Positions 12,300-25,733 are shown, counted from the stretch's first letter. The stretch is 64,000 nucleotides of DNA from Streblospio benedicti (GCA_019095985.1 CM032666.1:57529887-57593886), one strand, 5' to 3'. Made by a program: numbers and translations. The notes: generated by a model not told the origin, from the sequence alone.

Positions 12300-12849
12300 C
12301 ATCAGTGACTGTTGCTATAGTGACGGTTGTCATGGCGTGGGTGGTCAGTAGGAAAGAGAAGTGACCAGTGGACTCTGTAACATGGTCCATCCTCCACCAT
12401 CTGTCGGCCCATAACACTAAGGCTTTTGCCCGGTGATTTTTTTAAACAATGCTTAGTCATGTACATGTATTTTAAGACACTAGACTCCCAGCGGGTATAG
12501 ATATTGAGTTCTGATCACTTATAGTTATTTTGTGAATTTTTAGTATTTTGTTTATTCTTGTGTGTTATTTGGTAATGTTTCTAAATTTTTAATGATTTTC
12601 TAAATTTTGAAATAGCACATAAGAATATAGAAATACTAAAAATGAGACGATGTCCTATAACATTGAACATTCTGTGAATATAACACGAACGAACCCATGA
12701 CCCTGTGTCCATACAAATTTACAAATGCAAATATCTTGATACATCATCCACAGACTCTGCCTGATATTCATCTACTTCTACACCTTATGATTTCACTGTA
12801 CAGTAGAGACCACCCACATAAAAAGACCATTTCTAGAGGAGAGTTGAGA

Positions 12850-12940
12850 TGTAGACTGGGCAGCCAGGACACATTCTCCGAATGAGGAATAATGAGGGCC
12901 TGCTCCAATAAATTTAGTGTTTGATTAATTTCTCGAGTCC
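12850..12940 (+). mobile_element. LINE 3'-end fragment, TTGA-tailed family
   Basis: The blocks 'gggcagcc', 'gaggaataatgagggcctgc', 'aataaatttag' and 'ttgattaatt' align with the 3' end of the LINE on the minus strand at 33113-33400. Only the extreme 3' part remains. Confidence 0.6.
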
Positions 12941-13686
12941 CAAGTCGTCATAAAGAGACGGTTGTTCTTCAATCCAGTCATGGAATGCTTGAATCATTCC
13001 AAAGTCCAGTAAAAATAAGATAGACTCGCATAAAATGAGCAACTACATATACAGCATATGTCCATGTCAGAGGCAGACATAAAAATTGTCCACTCAATTT
13101 AATACGGACATTTCATTGGTCCATCAATAATGGACTAAACTCTGGTGTTAAATCTAAGGTTAAAAGGTTAATATTTAATGTTATCAAATCTTGTCCACCT
13201 GTTTTTTTTACCATTGTTAAACGTCCGTATTTATTGAGCTTGCATATTTTATGCCGTTTTATATTTGATCACAAAGCAATATGTGAACTCAACTACTTGG
13301 AAGTCTTTAACATTCTGTTTTCCTACTGCAATATTAATATAGGCAGAACTTTCATATTTCAATGGTATCAAAACAAATGGTTGAGTACAACCATCTCCAA
13401 CAAAGATACAGCTCCTATTATATTATTTCCAAAGTGAGTCCATTATTGCATTATTGCTGATATGACAACCATATGAATTTCATATGCACAAAAAGTAAAA
13501 GTTAAAAGCTCCCTGCCAAAAAAACAGTTCATATCAAATGTCATAATTGTGCTGTCCCTGTGTTTAACTGCCGCTCATAAAACCTGGCCTTCAATTGCCT
13601 GGTTGACCTAATTTGTCATGGCCGCATGAATGTGTAGGTAAAACCAAACCAAAATTTCAATATCAGGCAATATTTCCATGTTATAT
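12941..13686. other. Intergenic, nothing recognised
   Basis: AT-rich sequence without exon-like or repeat structure that I can name. Confidence 0.45.
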
Positions 13687-13903
13687 GCCCGCACCAGCAC
13701 TTCGATATGCGTTAGCAGATCGTCACTTGCGTTATTCTGTGGTTGTATTAAATTTGAGTTTCGTTAGTACGGTGTTAAACTGCCAAAACCCTGTTCGAAA
13801 TGTAAGGAACAGGATTTGTTTATCAGAAACTTTTATGCTGATCCAACCACAGAATAACGTAGCTTAAGTTCCGAACTGCTCACGCATGTCGAAATGCGGG
13901 CGT
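13687..13903. mobile_element. MITE with ~60-bp imperfect terminal inverted repeats
   Basis: The left arm starts 'gcccgcaccagcacttcga' and contains 'gcgttattctgtggttg'. The right arm contains the inverses 'caaccacagaataacg' and 'tcgaaatgcgggc'. The arms pair over about 60 bases with mismatches around a ~95-base centre. It is non-coding. The superfamily is not determined because I cannot define a clean target-site duplication. Confidence 0.7.
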
Positions 13904-15048
13904 GGACATCTATCAGAATGACGTTTTTGCCTGTTGCATGATCAATCATTCAGCAATCCTCGGGTGTTTCCGTTACTCTCACGACAGACTATTGAGCTCC
14001 GAAACATTCGGAGTAGTTCCGAGTATGATCAGAATGGTTTAGAACGTAAAGTAACACGATGGGAAGTGGTCATTTGGTACACAGACATTCAACATCCAAT
14101 GCTTGGAGACAAACAGATCCTTCCGTGATGTGTGTGGATCATTTCCGGTCCACTATTTGCCAGCACACAGAGATATAGTCGCTCACTAAATGTCACAGAC
14201 TTTGATCCTGTCAAATGTCACAGCGTTTGATGTTAATGCTGATAAAGGCTTTGATCAAACAGCTAGTTTGTGCACTGGAGGCAGTAGTTGACAGATCAAC
14301 TCAATATGTGAGGATATCAAGTAGATAGATGATGATGCAAACGTTAGATACGATAATTGACATCACATCAGCGGGGGAAAAATGCACTTTGGCTTTTGCA
14401 GTTTGATGTCAGTGTGTTATGGTAGAACACATTCAAAACATGTGAATGTTGGAAAATAGTTATTTGTCCATCGTAGTGCTAAAAAATGGAGTAGCCTCTC
14501 AATAATATGAATGTTGTGGAAGCATCGAGAGTCTGTGCATTTGAACCCAGATTGGACAAAGAATCTCTAAAATACTAGTATGCTTGGAAAGTAAGCATCA
14601 GCACACTCAGGCCCCCTTGAGGTGTGCAATCAGAGGATGACCTATGTCAGCCTACATATGGCTTATATATATGAAGACTGTATTGTCAAGATAAAACGAT
14701 TTAACCTGTCCACACACCCAGTAGTTAAATGACGCATGCATGTCAGATAAGTGACAAATTGAGACGACGTGATTGACATCACATCTTCCTAAAACCCGTA
14801 TAATGATAATGATAATAACGGCCACTATGTAATCATGTCCCATCCTGGCTGCTTCTGCGTCTGACACAAGAGAGTCACTGTCTACAGCATCAACCACAGT
14901 CACACATCACAGAGACACCATGGTAGACACTTGACATCCAAAAACATAATATTGAGAAACTTATAGATGCTTCACCGAGCGTTTCAAATGGGTAAAGCAG
15001 CTCATGCGTAGAAGTGAAGTTCACCCTTTTAAGTTGCTCTACTGCGTT
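13904..15048. other. Intergenic, nothing recognised
   Basis: No coding or repeat structure could be supported, apart from small ATT/ATAATG-rich runs near 14800. Confidence 0.45.
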
Positions 15049-15450
15049 CACAAGCTTCAACTTAGCAAATTATTAAAGTCTAGTAGAAAACGCTATCATA
15101 ATGTTATCACAAATAGGCCAAAGTACACCAAAAGCTAACCAGGCCTTGTCATATTATACCAGATGATTATTGCCAAGTTTGGTTATAATTGGTCAAATAG
15201 CCTTTGGTCAGCCTACGTAGTTCACAAATTTAGATTAATAAAATTCATATTGAAAACGCACAAAACGTCCTCAAAAGTGGACCAAAGTATACCAAACTCT
15301 AATCAGGTCTTGACGTACATCCATCGATCACTTAAATCAAGTCTGGTTATGATTGATTAAAGTCTTTCCTGAACTTTGTACACAAGCTTCAATTTAGCAA
15401 AATTCTGCATGAAAACACCCATACTGTCCTCAAAAGTGGGCTGAAGTTTT
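15049..15450. repeat. Tandem repeat, ~160-174 bp period, ~2.4 units
   Basis: Units start at 15049, 15223 and 15381 with 'cacaagcttcaa' or a variant, followed by 'ttagcaaa', 'gaaaac', 'tgtcctcaaaagtgg' / 'ggccaaagtacacc' and 'aagtttggttataattg' / 'aagtctggttatgattg'. Units are diverged and the last is cut short. It may be part of a larger satellite or element. Confidence 0.7.
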
Positions 15451-15617
15451 CAAGAGTCAAAATTAGGTGGCTCGAGAATCAAAGCTAAATATTTTTCTCT
15501 AATGTTTGTCAATAAAAATCATTAGACAAAAATGATAGATGTACAACTTTTATGATTTAAAAATAAAACATTTTTGTGCAGCTGAAAAACCCTGAAAGCC
15601 GCCTACAGGGAAAAGCC

Positions 15618-15662
15618 GGTAGCCCGGTGAGTTTTCAAGTTGCACAGGGCTACCGGGCTACC
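15618..15662. repeat. 11-bp GC-rich hairpin
   Basis: 'ggtagcccggt' at 15618-15628 is exactly complementary to 'accgggctacc' at 15652-15662, with a 23-base loop. It stands out from the AT-rich surroundings. Confidence 0.7.
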
Positions 15663-15945
15663 ACTAAGTCATTCCCTGTTTTCTGAATCGTTGGTCTGTA
15701 TTATTTTTATGACTTTTAATAATGCATCTGCAAGAATAGAAATGTCAACAAAACACGAACATTTATACAAGGTTTATTCTTACACTATAACACTATTGAA
15801 TAAAATATAGTAAAATAAGGATATAATGCAATGAAGACTCGACAATTAACACAGTTACATATAAAAAAGTTGATGTCAAATTAGAAAACTTGGAACATCA
15901 TAAGTAAGTACAGACTTCCAAGCAACCTAACATTGCATGGAAAAT

Positions 15946-16045
15946 NNNNNNNNNNNNNNNNNNNNNNNNNNNNNNNNNNNNNNNNNNNNNNNNNNNNNNN
16001 NNNNNNNNNNNNNNNNNNNNNNNNNNNNNNNNNNNNNNNNNNNNN
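15946..16045. other. Assembly gap (100 N)
   Basis: A run of exactly 100 N, the usual placeholder for a gap of unknown size. Confidence 0.99.
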
Positions 16046-16756
16046 TTTATAATCAATGTATGTTCAGAAATCTGCTGAAATTTAGCTATTTGTTTATGTT
16101 ATTGGTAAGAGAATATAAATTTTACATTTAAAGTCTCTTTTCCACATAATAACTCTTTTGTTGAAAATACGAAGTTGATGAAATCCTACTAAGTTTGATA
16201 GTTTTAGGACAAATATAATTTTTTCATTTTTGTTTATAACGTCCTTGGCTTTGAAGGTTCCGAAGGATGTACAAATAGTTTTTATCTGTTATTTCATGGT
16301 AATCGTTGAAAAGATGCAAGAATGTGTGAAATCAGACGTGAAGGACTGTAACCTCCTTAATACACACCCGCTAGATGGAGACCCGTGGAGAGTTGGTGTG
16401 AGACACAGCCCACCCCAGAAACTGGGGCACCCGCACCAGTTGACAAATGAACCTTTGGATGTGGTTCTACACACAATATCTGTTTCAACGGCAACACAAA
16501 GACTCCATAATTCACAAAAGCTCCCTCTTCACAGCAAACACAAACAAAAATACGGCCTCTATTGCCACTGTGTAAATTCCTTGATGGTAAAAAATACTAA
16601 AAATCCCCAACCCTCCCAATTCCCACTGAACAACCCGCCCATTGTCCCCCATTGATAAAAGTGACAATTATCAGCAACAATAACAGCCCGCCGTTAAAAC
16701 GTAGCCTTAAACGCCACATGTAATTGAATTTCCACCTTCCAGTGCGACATCCAGCA
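16046..16756. other. Intergenic, nothing recognised
   Basis: An open frame of 141 codons at 16230-16655 (+) has no recognisable domain or codon signature and is not called as a gene. Confidence 0.45.
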
Positions 16757-17065
16757 GAGACCACTTTGTGTTGAGACCACCTCTATAATAAGACCATTTC
16801 TCACAGTCCCAAACCTGTAAAAATACCAACACGAACCTCCATATTGAGACAACCTCAGTAACTGTAACAAGGCCATTTTTTCAGGTACCCCAAAAAACCC
16901 TCAATACACAGACAACTGCGAACCTCCTTATAAAGACCACCTTAAACAAGATCATTTCTCGGACTCGCAAACCTTAAAAAAAAACATATTGAGACCACCT
17001 CTGCAACTGTAACAACACCATTTCTGACAGACAACCTCTCTATTGAGACCACTTGAGGCCGGTCC
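16757..17065 (-). mobile_element. Cluster of diverged 'gaggttctactgt' family copies, minus orientation
   Basis: Repeated blocks such as 'gagaccacctctataataag', 'aatattgagac', 'cccaaacctgtaaaaatacc' and 'gaccacttgaggccggt' are the reverse complements of the family's internal blocks. At least two part-copies appear fused. Termini are decayed. Confidence 0.6.
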
Positions 17066-18910
17066 CCTTGGATGCTCTCTGCAGAAGTCGCACTGTAATC
17101 CCATATCCTATTCATACCTTTCGTCTAATGTTCCAATCACTGGCGATAAACAGGGAGTTTCCACCCTCCAACATTCCAGGCCAATTTAATGTTAAAGGCC
17201 ACTGTTACGCCCAGGGGGCGGTTCTCTACACTTACAGTCTATTAAAACTGACACTGCCTATAGAGAATTAAAGCTCCCATTGTACGTCGCAGCACCCCAG
17301 TGTTTGGGTTGATGGGGAGTTCTGAAACACGGCTACAGTTACAGTCCATCAGCCTCCCACTGTGTAGAGAGAACCCCCCGATGCTTGATGCATGTCTGAT
17401 GGCCACGTTTTCCTACTTGATACGGCCTCTGTTTATAGACTCTATACCACCCATGGGATAACATGGCCCTGTCATAACTCACTATACCGTATTTGAAACC
17501 TCACACTGTTAGTTTGATGTCTCATAGGCAGATCCAGGGGGCAGAATCGGGGCTCCTCCAGGGGGCTTACATAGAACTAATAGCTTCAGCGGCAACATCG
17601 CTGTCATGTTGTTTCAGAAGTATACCAAAATAATTGAAGAAATTAAATACTGAACACCTTTAGATGATTTTGAAACGCCGTGAACTTATGGTAAATTGAT
17701 TCACAATAATTCAATCCACAGCTAGGACTCAGATTTTACAAGAAAGGAACGTATATAGGCAGCTTTTAAACAGGCAAAGTTCACTTTCACGTTATCTCAT
17801 ACTTTGACCATTAATGTAAAAAGTTTAGTCAATTCAAAACTAACTTGCATTTCTAATTCTTCTTGGTACGCTATTGTACTTTGTAAAATGACACCACAAG
17901 AGACCGTATAAATGATTTAATTTGCACTTTAACTCGCAATTTTCTCACATTTGACAAATGCGAGTTCAATTTTTCCTTTTATATTTCACATATCTCTCAC
18001 AGCGTGTTAAATTGGAGCCTTACCTGCCCCCCTCCATAGCTTGCAGGCTGCCGTGGTGGCGACAGTGTCCCCCCTCACCCCGCCCCCTGCCGGGACACAC
18101 TGTATCACCACGCACGGTAATGACAGGCTTAAAGCCCACGGAAAGTTACTAACAGACTAACACACCATGGATAGCTTTGAGACAGGAAATCTTGAAATTC
18201 ATTTTTCCTTTTTACTTTAAGGCCAATGATTCCCTGTTCCTGCATAGGTCATTATATAGCTCTTGGTGGTATTGTTAGCTTCAACCACGCGAAACGTGCA
18301 ATGTAAGAAAGGCAATGTGTATAGGCATTGTTGCTCTTGGTGGAAACTTGGTCTGTCTGTTGTACACTCTTGGCTTGTCATAAAACAGAAACTAACTTTA
18401 ATGACGAATTAATTAAAAAAATCAAAATAAACATTTTTATCACTTTTTCAAAAGGTACCTCACCAGGAAAAAAATCACATTGTGATGTACAATAAAAAAA
18501 GATTTAAAAGATCAAAATACTTTAAACTAAATCGGTCACAGTTTCATCCCTTGTAAAGAGCAGAAATGGTCTCAATAGAAGTGATGACCATGGGAGGTTC
18601 TGATGTAAACCCCGATACACAAGCCCCCCCCCCCCCCCACCCTGCGCACCCCGTATTTCGCACACACATTCATCATGTCCATGTTTTCACGTAACCCGAC
18701 CCCCATATACCTGATGATGTTATAGTCTACCCTGTAGACTACTGACAGTTTTACGGTTCTCATGATATTTCTTCTACATCTCTTTTATACACGACTGAAA
18801 TCCGATCCTTTCTTTCATACATGACGTAAATAAACTCTTCAGAGTTTATATCTCAGACCGCAAGAAAGGTGAGAACAAAATTAGCGAAATCGGAGCCGCG
18901 TTTTAACGTA
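17066..18910. other. Intergenic, no gene seen
   Basis: Mixed sequence including a somewhat GC-rich part around 17190-17560 and 18020-18120, and a C15 homopolymer at 18624-18638. A part-copy of the short TIR family lies near 18560-18605. No exon was supported. Confidence 0.45.
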
Positions 18911-19090
18911 CAGTAAACCTCTTTAAAATGATCATCTATATAAAAATGACCACCTGCTAACGCTAAGAAATCAACATCCATGATATTCTACTGGGTCTGT
19001 ATGTGGAAACCTTGTGGAAAGAGACCACCTCTGTACTAGGACCGTGAACCCTGATATTGACTTGTCCCTTTGTTGGGGTTTCGCTGGACT
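18911..19090 (+). mobile_element. Short TIR element, 'gaggttctactgt' family, diverged
   Basis: Begins 'acagtaaacctctttaaaat' and carries 'aaaaatgaccacctgct' and 'gaccacctctgtactaggacc' blocks. The right end, near 'ttggggtttcgctgga', is decayed. Confidence 0.5.
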
Positions 19091-20210
19091 GAAGCTTTGA
19101 AATTCGTGATTAATCGCGAACAGATCAAGTAATATTATAAATAAGCACCATGATTAAACGTTTGCAAATTTATGGGGTTTTTATTCAAGTATTTTTACGT
19201 TGTAATCTTTTAAAAACAAATACAATGATTGTTTGAAACAGGTTTCTTAGTTTTTGAAATTGCAATTCATTCAAATGGGTTCGTTTGTATCTGATGTTTT
19301 TTTGTCTTCTTTCAACATCTATTCGAAAATGAAATTTATAAAAATAGCTGGGGAAACTACACTTGTACTAATTCACGAACTTGAATGGATTGAAAACAAA
19401 AGTCTATCTACCGTAGTTTTTCGAGTTATCATAAATCATGTGAAGTAACATCAAGGAAAATGCTTTTACTGAGTTATCCCCAAAATTGAGTTATCATTTT
19501 TTAAGTCAAGCTTTGATTGTATGAAGAAAAAACAGAGCCACTCTTTTTCATGGAAGCACTATTGCACTGTACTGTTTCAAACCATAAGGCAAAGTCTATG
19601 GTACGCAATAAAAGTCATCTAATGCTTGTCACAGGGGCAATTTATAGAAATCTACCCGTTTAGGGGCAAAGAGGAAATATAACATCAAAGATGTTAGTCC
19701 AACCATTGCCGTAGACTGGTAACCACTTTATGCTTTATGCTTGTATAAATTGCCCCCATGGTGCTCGCTTGTGCAATTATTTCCAACCCTACCACTTATT
19801 CGTTCTCTATAGCACAATCCCACCACTGTGATTATGACGACGAAAAGCTTCCATCATTACGATTTGCAAAAATATAATCGACGGTTGGGGTCCCTCCCCG
19901 ATTGACCAGTTGTTTGCCGTTCATTCTCGATTCTAATTGGTTACAGGTTAGACATGAGGTTATCTCTATACTTTGTGAACGATAAACACCATCAAGTTAA
20001 ATGATCAATTACAAAACTGGGAGATAATAAGGCAATGGTCTATTTTTAGTGTAAAATAAAATAACACTAGCTATTTTGTGGTGTCTTAGCCAGCCCTCGT
20101 TCGCTAACGCTCACTCGAGCAGGCTTAGATATCACTTTTGCGAAGCTACAATTATCTCCACAAAACGAACATTATCAATACATTTAGTGTTCAGGAATTT
20201 AGGAAATGGG
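19091..20210. other. Intergenic, nothing recognised
   Basis: AT-rich sequence with no exon or named repeat that I can support. Confidence 0.45.
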
Positions 20211-20460
20211 GCACAAATTCACTAAGTATCAGGGAAGTCTTTTTAAGGAAGTCCGGGGTGGGGGGGTGGGGGTTATGCTCCCCAGACAAAATTTTGTTTT
20301 TTTGTTGTAAGGATGCCATTTAATGCAATCTGAGTCATGTTTAAATGGGGGACCCTAACACTATATAAAAAAAGGGGGGCCTCAAACACATGATTTTGGC
20401 TGGAAAGGGGGCACGTTTATTAAAAAGATGTGGCCTCCACACTAGATACGCCTATGGAGG

Positions 20461-20530
20461 GGCCTGACAGGACTCAAACCCACAACACCGTACATGCGAG
20501 ACCAGAATGATACCATTATCCCAAGTAGCG
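20461..20530 (-). mobile_element. tRNA-like SINE head (family 2)
   Basis: On the minus strand this reads about '...ggtatcattctggtctc...ttgtgggtttgagtcctgtc', like a tRNA from D-arm to T-arm (B-box-like 'ggtttgagtcc'). The plus-strand sequence at 25891-25950 shares 'atggtatcattctggtctc' and a 'gaattcgagtcccgtcag' B-box region. Two diverged copies point to a tRNA-derived SINE rather than a functional tRNA. G-rich repeat-like sequence lies just upstream at about 20250-20460. Confidence 0.5.
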
Positions 20531-21049
20531 CGCAGATCTAGACAGCAAGATGGTTAGAGTAGAGGTTTTGATACCAACTTCTGCCAGAGGCTCTGACTGT
20601 TTTAAATGACAATTATAAAACAGTTTAAACAGTTTAACAGTTTTGTGCGGAAATTAAAGCCATGACTTTGTAATTTACATTGTTTTCCCGTCTCACGCTC
20701 GAGTTTTATGGGTTGTAGTTAATTTCATCATTTCCGTTTGTTCTGAGATTGTCTGCCTTTTTTCCTAGCACAAAAACTCTTGCTATGAGAGACTTGGCCC
20801 TCGTAAAATGCTGTAATTACTAATTGTAACAGTGGTTATCACTTCTCTGTTAAGACCACCTGCTATTTCAATGTTTCCTAACCCACCATAGAGCAGCAAC
20901 ATACAATCTAATTGATAGACTAATAGATTAAAACTTGTGATATCTATAAACTCTAGATAAAAGGTTAGTGTTTATATTGTATCAATACGAGTGGTACTTC
21001 TGTCGTTCAAATCCTAAACTTAGCAAACAAACACAAATCAATGTAAAAT

Positions 21050-21320
21050 CCATCGTCATATCTCACAACAGTATATAACAGTGATTCAAGGGCCCTAATA
21101 TTCGTGGAAGTTAATCACAAAATCTAACCAATCACAAGGCGCACTGCTTAATTGGTCAGCGACGTCTAACGTACGATCTTACATTGCCACGTAAGAAAAA
21201 TGAGCATTAACTTTGGCTTGACGTAAGGTAAGTCTAGTCTGGCGAATATCTCCACTTAAAAAGCCTCTAATTAACCCACGGGTTGATAGTGTAGTACTGA
21301 TTGTGCAGTATAAAACAGAT
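21050..21320 (+). repeat. Dispersed repeat family R1, copy 1
   Basis: Contains 'catcgtcatatctcac', 'atattcgtggaagt', 'caaggcgcactgc', 'cattgccacgtaag' and 'gacgtaaggtaagtctagtctgg'. The same blocks in the same order occur at 22360-22600, and in reverse orientation at about 57830-57985. It is non-coding; ends are not defined. Confidence 0.7.
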
Positions 21321-22359
21321 TGATGTAAAGTCTAACCCCATGATATTTCTCCAATTAAAAGCCAGACCTGAACCCACGGAGTAAGATATTGTAACATTGA
21401 ACATACATTGTATGTTAAGTGTATGAAGTGACGATGGTGAAAGCTAAATCGGCGTATTTTGGACAGTCATAACTTGTATTTCTTCCCACAGCTACATGTA
21501 TGGTCGGTCCTCCATGCGGTGGTCATTAGTCTTTCTCGACCTACAAATCAAATCTACGTTACCAAGCGACATTTATTATTTGAGACACCCCAGTTCATTC
21601 GACAGTTCTCTGACAAATTAGACATCAAAATCACATTTGTTTTTACATTTCTCCAACCTGCTTTCAAATTACGACATTTCATTGTCAAGTGATAGCAAAA
21701 AAACTCGAAGTTGTCAGTATTTGGATAGAGCTTGATAACACGTAAAGATTAACGTTGATAAAACACTTGTTCATTCACACTTAAATTGACAGTTATAAAT
21801 TGCGTCAGGAACGAAAAACGGAACTTCACCCATCCTGTTACAATATTCATACATGTAGCTGGTGCTGTTGTGTTAAAATACACCCTCAATATAGTTACAT
21901 GATGATATGCACAGTAAAAAGTACAATATGGAGTTGAGTTGTCTTTCCATACATCCCGGGGTTATTATTGTGAAGGTTCACGCCATAGTCAGTGTAATAT
22001 ATCATTGTATACAATGCTGTCCTGATACGCTATGTGTCCGTGTCAGGTGTCCATGCTAGGCTTATACATTACACAAAATGACCTGTGTTAAGGGGACACC
22101 TGCTTTACGCAGACACTTTCACGCAATGACAGATCTGGGTGTTTGGAAAAGGCGCACTTAAGGGATTTCATGGGTTTTGTACGCTCAATCGATGGCATAT
22201 ATGTAAAAAACATAGGAAAAGGAAGTGTTTTGGTGGGGAAAGGGGAGGGGGCGCACCCCTGCACCCCACTCCCTCGATCTGCATATGCTCACTGAGTTTG
22301 AATATCAACAATGTAACACCACAGAGTTTCATATGATTATCAACATTCACAATCTCTTA

Positions 22360-22600
22360 TCTTATATGAGGCATTGTCATATCTCACAGCTAAGTTTATA
22401 CACAGTATGGGATTCAACGCCCCTCATATTCGTGGAAGTGAGTCTCAAAATCCACCCAATTACAAGGCGCACTGCCGAAATGTTCAGTGACGTCTATTAT
22501 ATTGCCAAGTAAGGAAAAACGACCATTGATTTTACTTTTGACGTAAGTCTAGTCTGGCTAATTTCTCCACATAAAAGCACCTGGCGGGTAGATATTGTAA
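22360..22600 (+). repeat. Dispersed repeat family R1, copy 2
   Basis: Shares with 21050-21320 the blocks 'cattgtcatatctcacag', 'atattcgtggaagtgag', 'caaggcgcactgcc', 'attgccaagtaagg' and 'gacgtaagtctagtctggc'. The two copies lie about 1.3 kb apart in direct orientation. Confidence 0.7.
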
Positions 22601-25109
22601 CACCGAATATGTCGTGTAAAAGAGATTCCCATTAGACCATGATGAATATGAGGATATGTTGTAAAAACAGACACGTGTGAAGTGTGAAGCCAACAGCACA
22701 AAACTGCACAAAAACACCATCATATCAACCGGATACGGCCCATATACAGTGATGTCCTGCCACGAGGATCCAGTGAGGACGATCCCGTGCCTGGATCACA
22801 CCATGGATCACACCACGGAGCTCATAACCTGTCAACAGCTCACGTGGGATGCACATTACTGTCACCAGCAGCACATAACACACAATACAGGAAGACTGTA
22901 CTCAAATGAATAATACTTTTCACAGGGCCATGTTGTTGTTTTTTAACTTTGCAGACGTTTTGCTGCTGTCTCAACGTTGTCAACAGTGGTACTGTAGTTC
23001 GAGTCCAAGTTCGAGCCACCGTCTGCAATGCCATGCAAAAAATGATTCTGTGAAAGGAATCTATTTGATTATGTGAGCACCAGAACCCACTGTGACCTCC
23101 ATTCGAGGAGTACAGAAAGACCAGTTGTCTCAAATACTCAGGTTGCAAAGTAGACCTACTGTCAACAAAATGCTATAACATAGACTATTTGCCATAGACC
23201 AAAATAAATGGTAGTCACTGATACATATGTATTTGATATAGCTCAAAATGTCAGCAGATAACTCAAACGTTCTATTCCAGCCCGTCAATTTCGAGTTAAA
23301 CTGATCCGACTGTAAGACCCCTATATGGGTTAAAACTGACATGTTTTTGGCCTATGTCAGCTGGCACACGTGATATTATAATGACAAAACGATACAGTTT
23401 GAATTAACTCATTGATTTTAGCATACAAACATTTTTTGGGTGAAACATTTTAAGAGACATGATGACTTTTCTAATGTCTTGAAAATAGACACATTCGATA
23501 TGGCATTTTGCACCTCATGTAGGGATCAAATAATCTTCCAGTAAAAACGACTCCATATTCATTTTTAGGACAAAATGCAACTTACTTCGGGTCAGCGTAT
23601 GAGGTGATAAGGTTCTCCTGCCTCCAATGACTCCTTGTAAATCACACTCCCAAATCCTTGTAGACGTATGTTATGCTGTTATCACAGATTTACACAGATT
23701 CCATCGTTGTTTTACGTTCACTATCAGAACTATCCTTAAAAGTGCATATTGTTATTATCACCATAATAGAAACATGTCACACTTCACATTATGACACAGT
23801 CAGTTTATGTACCAAGCACAAGTATAATTTACTAGAACACAATATCACATATTTGGCAGAATCTCCCACTTTTTTTGTACACAGATCATAAAAACGTAGC
23901 AGCAGAGAAAACTAGACTAGTTCACAACCTGCAGTTTCAAAGACTGTTTATAACAAGAACTTGTTTGGATTTTTCTCACGTCTGTACAAATGTTGACGGT
24001 TATGGTTATTTTTGGGATAATGGCAAAATCTAGGTGAATGTCACATGTCAAATGTTCACAGCATCAAAAGCACAAAGATGGTAGATTCTCATGTCTGTGT
24101 CCAATTACGTAGGGGATTTGTAGGTTGTAAATTCATTCGTCGACAATCATAACACATACAGGGTGTTATAGAAGAATGACAATTTCTAGAGCAGAACGCA
24201 GTGTCATGGCCTGGACACACGTCAACCCCCAGTTAACCATGTACGTATGTGTATCATGTATGCATCATAGGGTTCATTGTATGTGATCTGCTAGCATAGA
24301 GGCTTTTATAATCAGATTGGACTATTCTACTAAATTCTTTTATACAACTAAACTGACAAGAAGACTACTGTCTAGAGATGTGACGAAATGAATTTAATAT
24401 AATAGGTCAATTTGATTATGAAAGCATTCAAGATAGAAGAACACAACCAATGAAACCTAATACAACCATTTAATATCAACCATATACACTGAATGAATGC
24501 TTTATATTTGCAATTCTCATGCATTCAAATCATAATCGAACTTAAGCACAGACGAACCAATTCATCTTGATCTCTGACATTCATTGTTGAAAACTTATTT
24601 GCTACAGTCCCCCAGTTCGAGATACACGGGTTCATCTGTAACCTCACATCTGTAACTTTGCTACAATTCACCATCTTTCTCTCTACCTTTAAAAGTTGAT
24701 CACAAAAAACACCACCACTGAATTAGGTGCAATTAAGTTCCCATTTACCACAAAACTTGACATGCGCCCAAAAACGTTAATTTGACATGCACTTAATATC
24801 GAATAATAAAGCTTTTCAATCTCAGTTTTATGTTAGTATATCTATTGAAGTTCCACCATTAAACGCATCTAATCAAATTGCGCTAATGCTGATTTGATTT
24901 GCGTAACGTTTGATCGCACTATTAATTGCAATTACAGACAGAGGGGCTTTTTCATAGGTTCATATTTTACAGTATCATTAAATACTTACACATTCAACCT
25001 GCGCAATCATAAATGGCTTATATTTTGTGCCTCATCCACGAATGATACTTTTTATGCAATGATTATATGTGCGTTAAATGGAAATAAAGAAAAACTTGCA
25101 ATTAAGACA
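22601..25109. other. Intergenic; possible AT-rich regulatory island near 24690-24950
   Basis: No exon was recognised. The part at about 24690-24950 is dense in ATTA/TAAT cores ('gtgcaattaagttccc', 'taattgcaattacag') and lacks repeat matches elsewhere in the window, so it could be a conserved regulatory element. That is a weak inference. Confidence 0.35.
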
Positions 25110-25733
25110 AACTTTAGAAATAGACCACTTCTATACCATTAGTTCAATTTTCTTCAAAACCAAACCTTCATAAATTGACCACCTCTGAGACCACTTGAAG
25201 CTACTTGAAGCCTGGCCTCAGGTGGCTCAATTGCTAATATTCTCCATCAAAGAGATGTTTCTAAAACTGCTCGGTTGGGTACAAGATCTTCATCTAAAAT
25301 CTCCCACTCCCACAGTCAGGACATTGACTTTTGTCATAACTGAATATTATATTTTTTCTATTTCACAAGTTAAAAAACAAATAATTTTGACATCAAGTTT
25401 CATGCAATTACACAGGTACCAATCAGACCTGCAGATGCCAAGCACAGCCATGTATTTAACTTCTCCGTAATGCCTACCACATCACGTAATACCCGATACT
25501 TACCATAACAACTTATCACCTTTTTCGCATTGAATTTCCAGCATCATTAATACACCAGAACCTCCAATTAAGAGCAACTCTATAAAAAGATCCCCCTCTA
25601 TGATAAACTCTATTTTTCGCAGTAAGAACTCTCCGTGAAGGGAGCCCCTTAAACCTGTATATAGAGACCACCTCTCTATTTAGACTAGTTCAAGGCAATG
25701 CACATGTGGTTGGGATAGGGAGTTTCTACAGTA
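25110..25733 (-). mobile_element. Part-copies of the 'gaggttctactgt' family
   Basis: Two decayed minus-orientation stretches, about 25110-25215 and 25555-25733, carry 'gaccacctctgagaccactt', 'aattaagagcaactc' and 'gagaccacctctctattt' and end in 'gggagtttctacagtac'. The sequence between them is unassigned. Confidence 0.5.

Noticed and set aside
12083-12417. Open frames of about 70-80 codons on both strands across the CA repeat
   Set aside because: They translate the dinucleotide repeat (His-Thr or Cys-Val runs) and have no independent support.
16230-16655. 141-codon plus-strand open frame
   Set aside because: No recognisable domain, no codon or splice signal, and it lies among degraded repeat sequence.
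20461-20530. Possible functional tRNA gene (also 25891-25950 and 53000-53058)
   Set aside because: Head regions have A/B-box-like words but no complete cloverleaf with paired acceptor ends. They recur as diverged copies attached to shared bodies, so SINE is the better reading.
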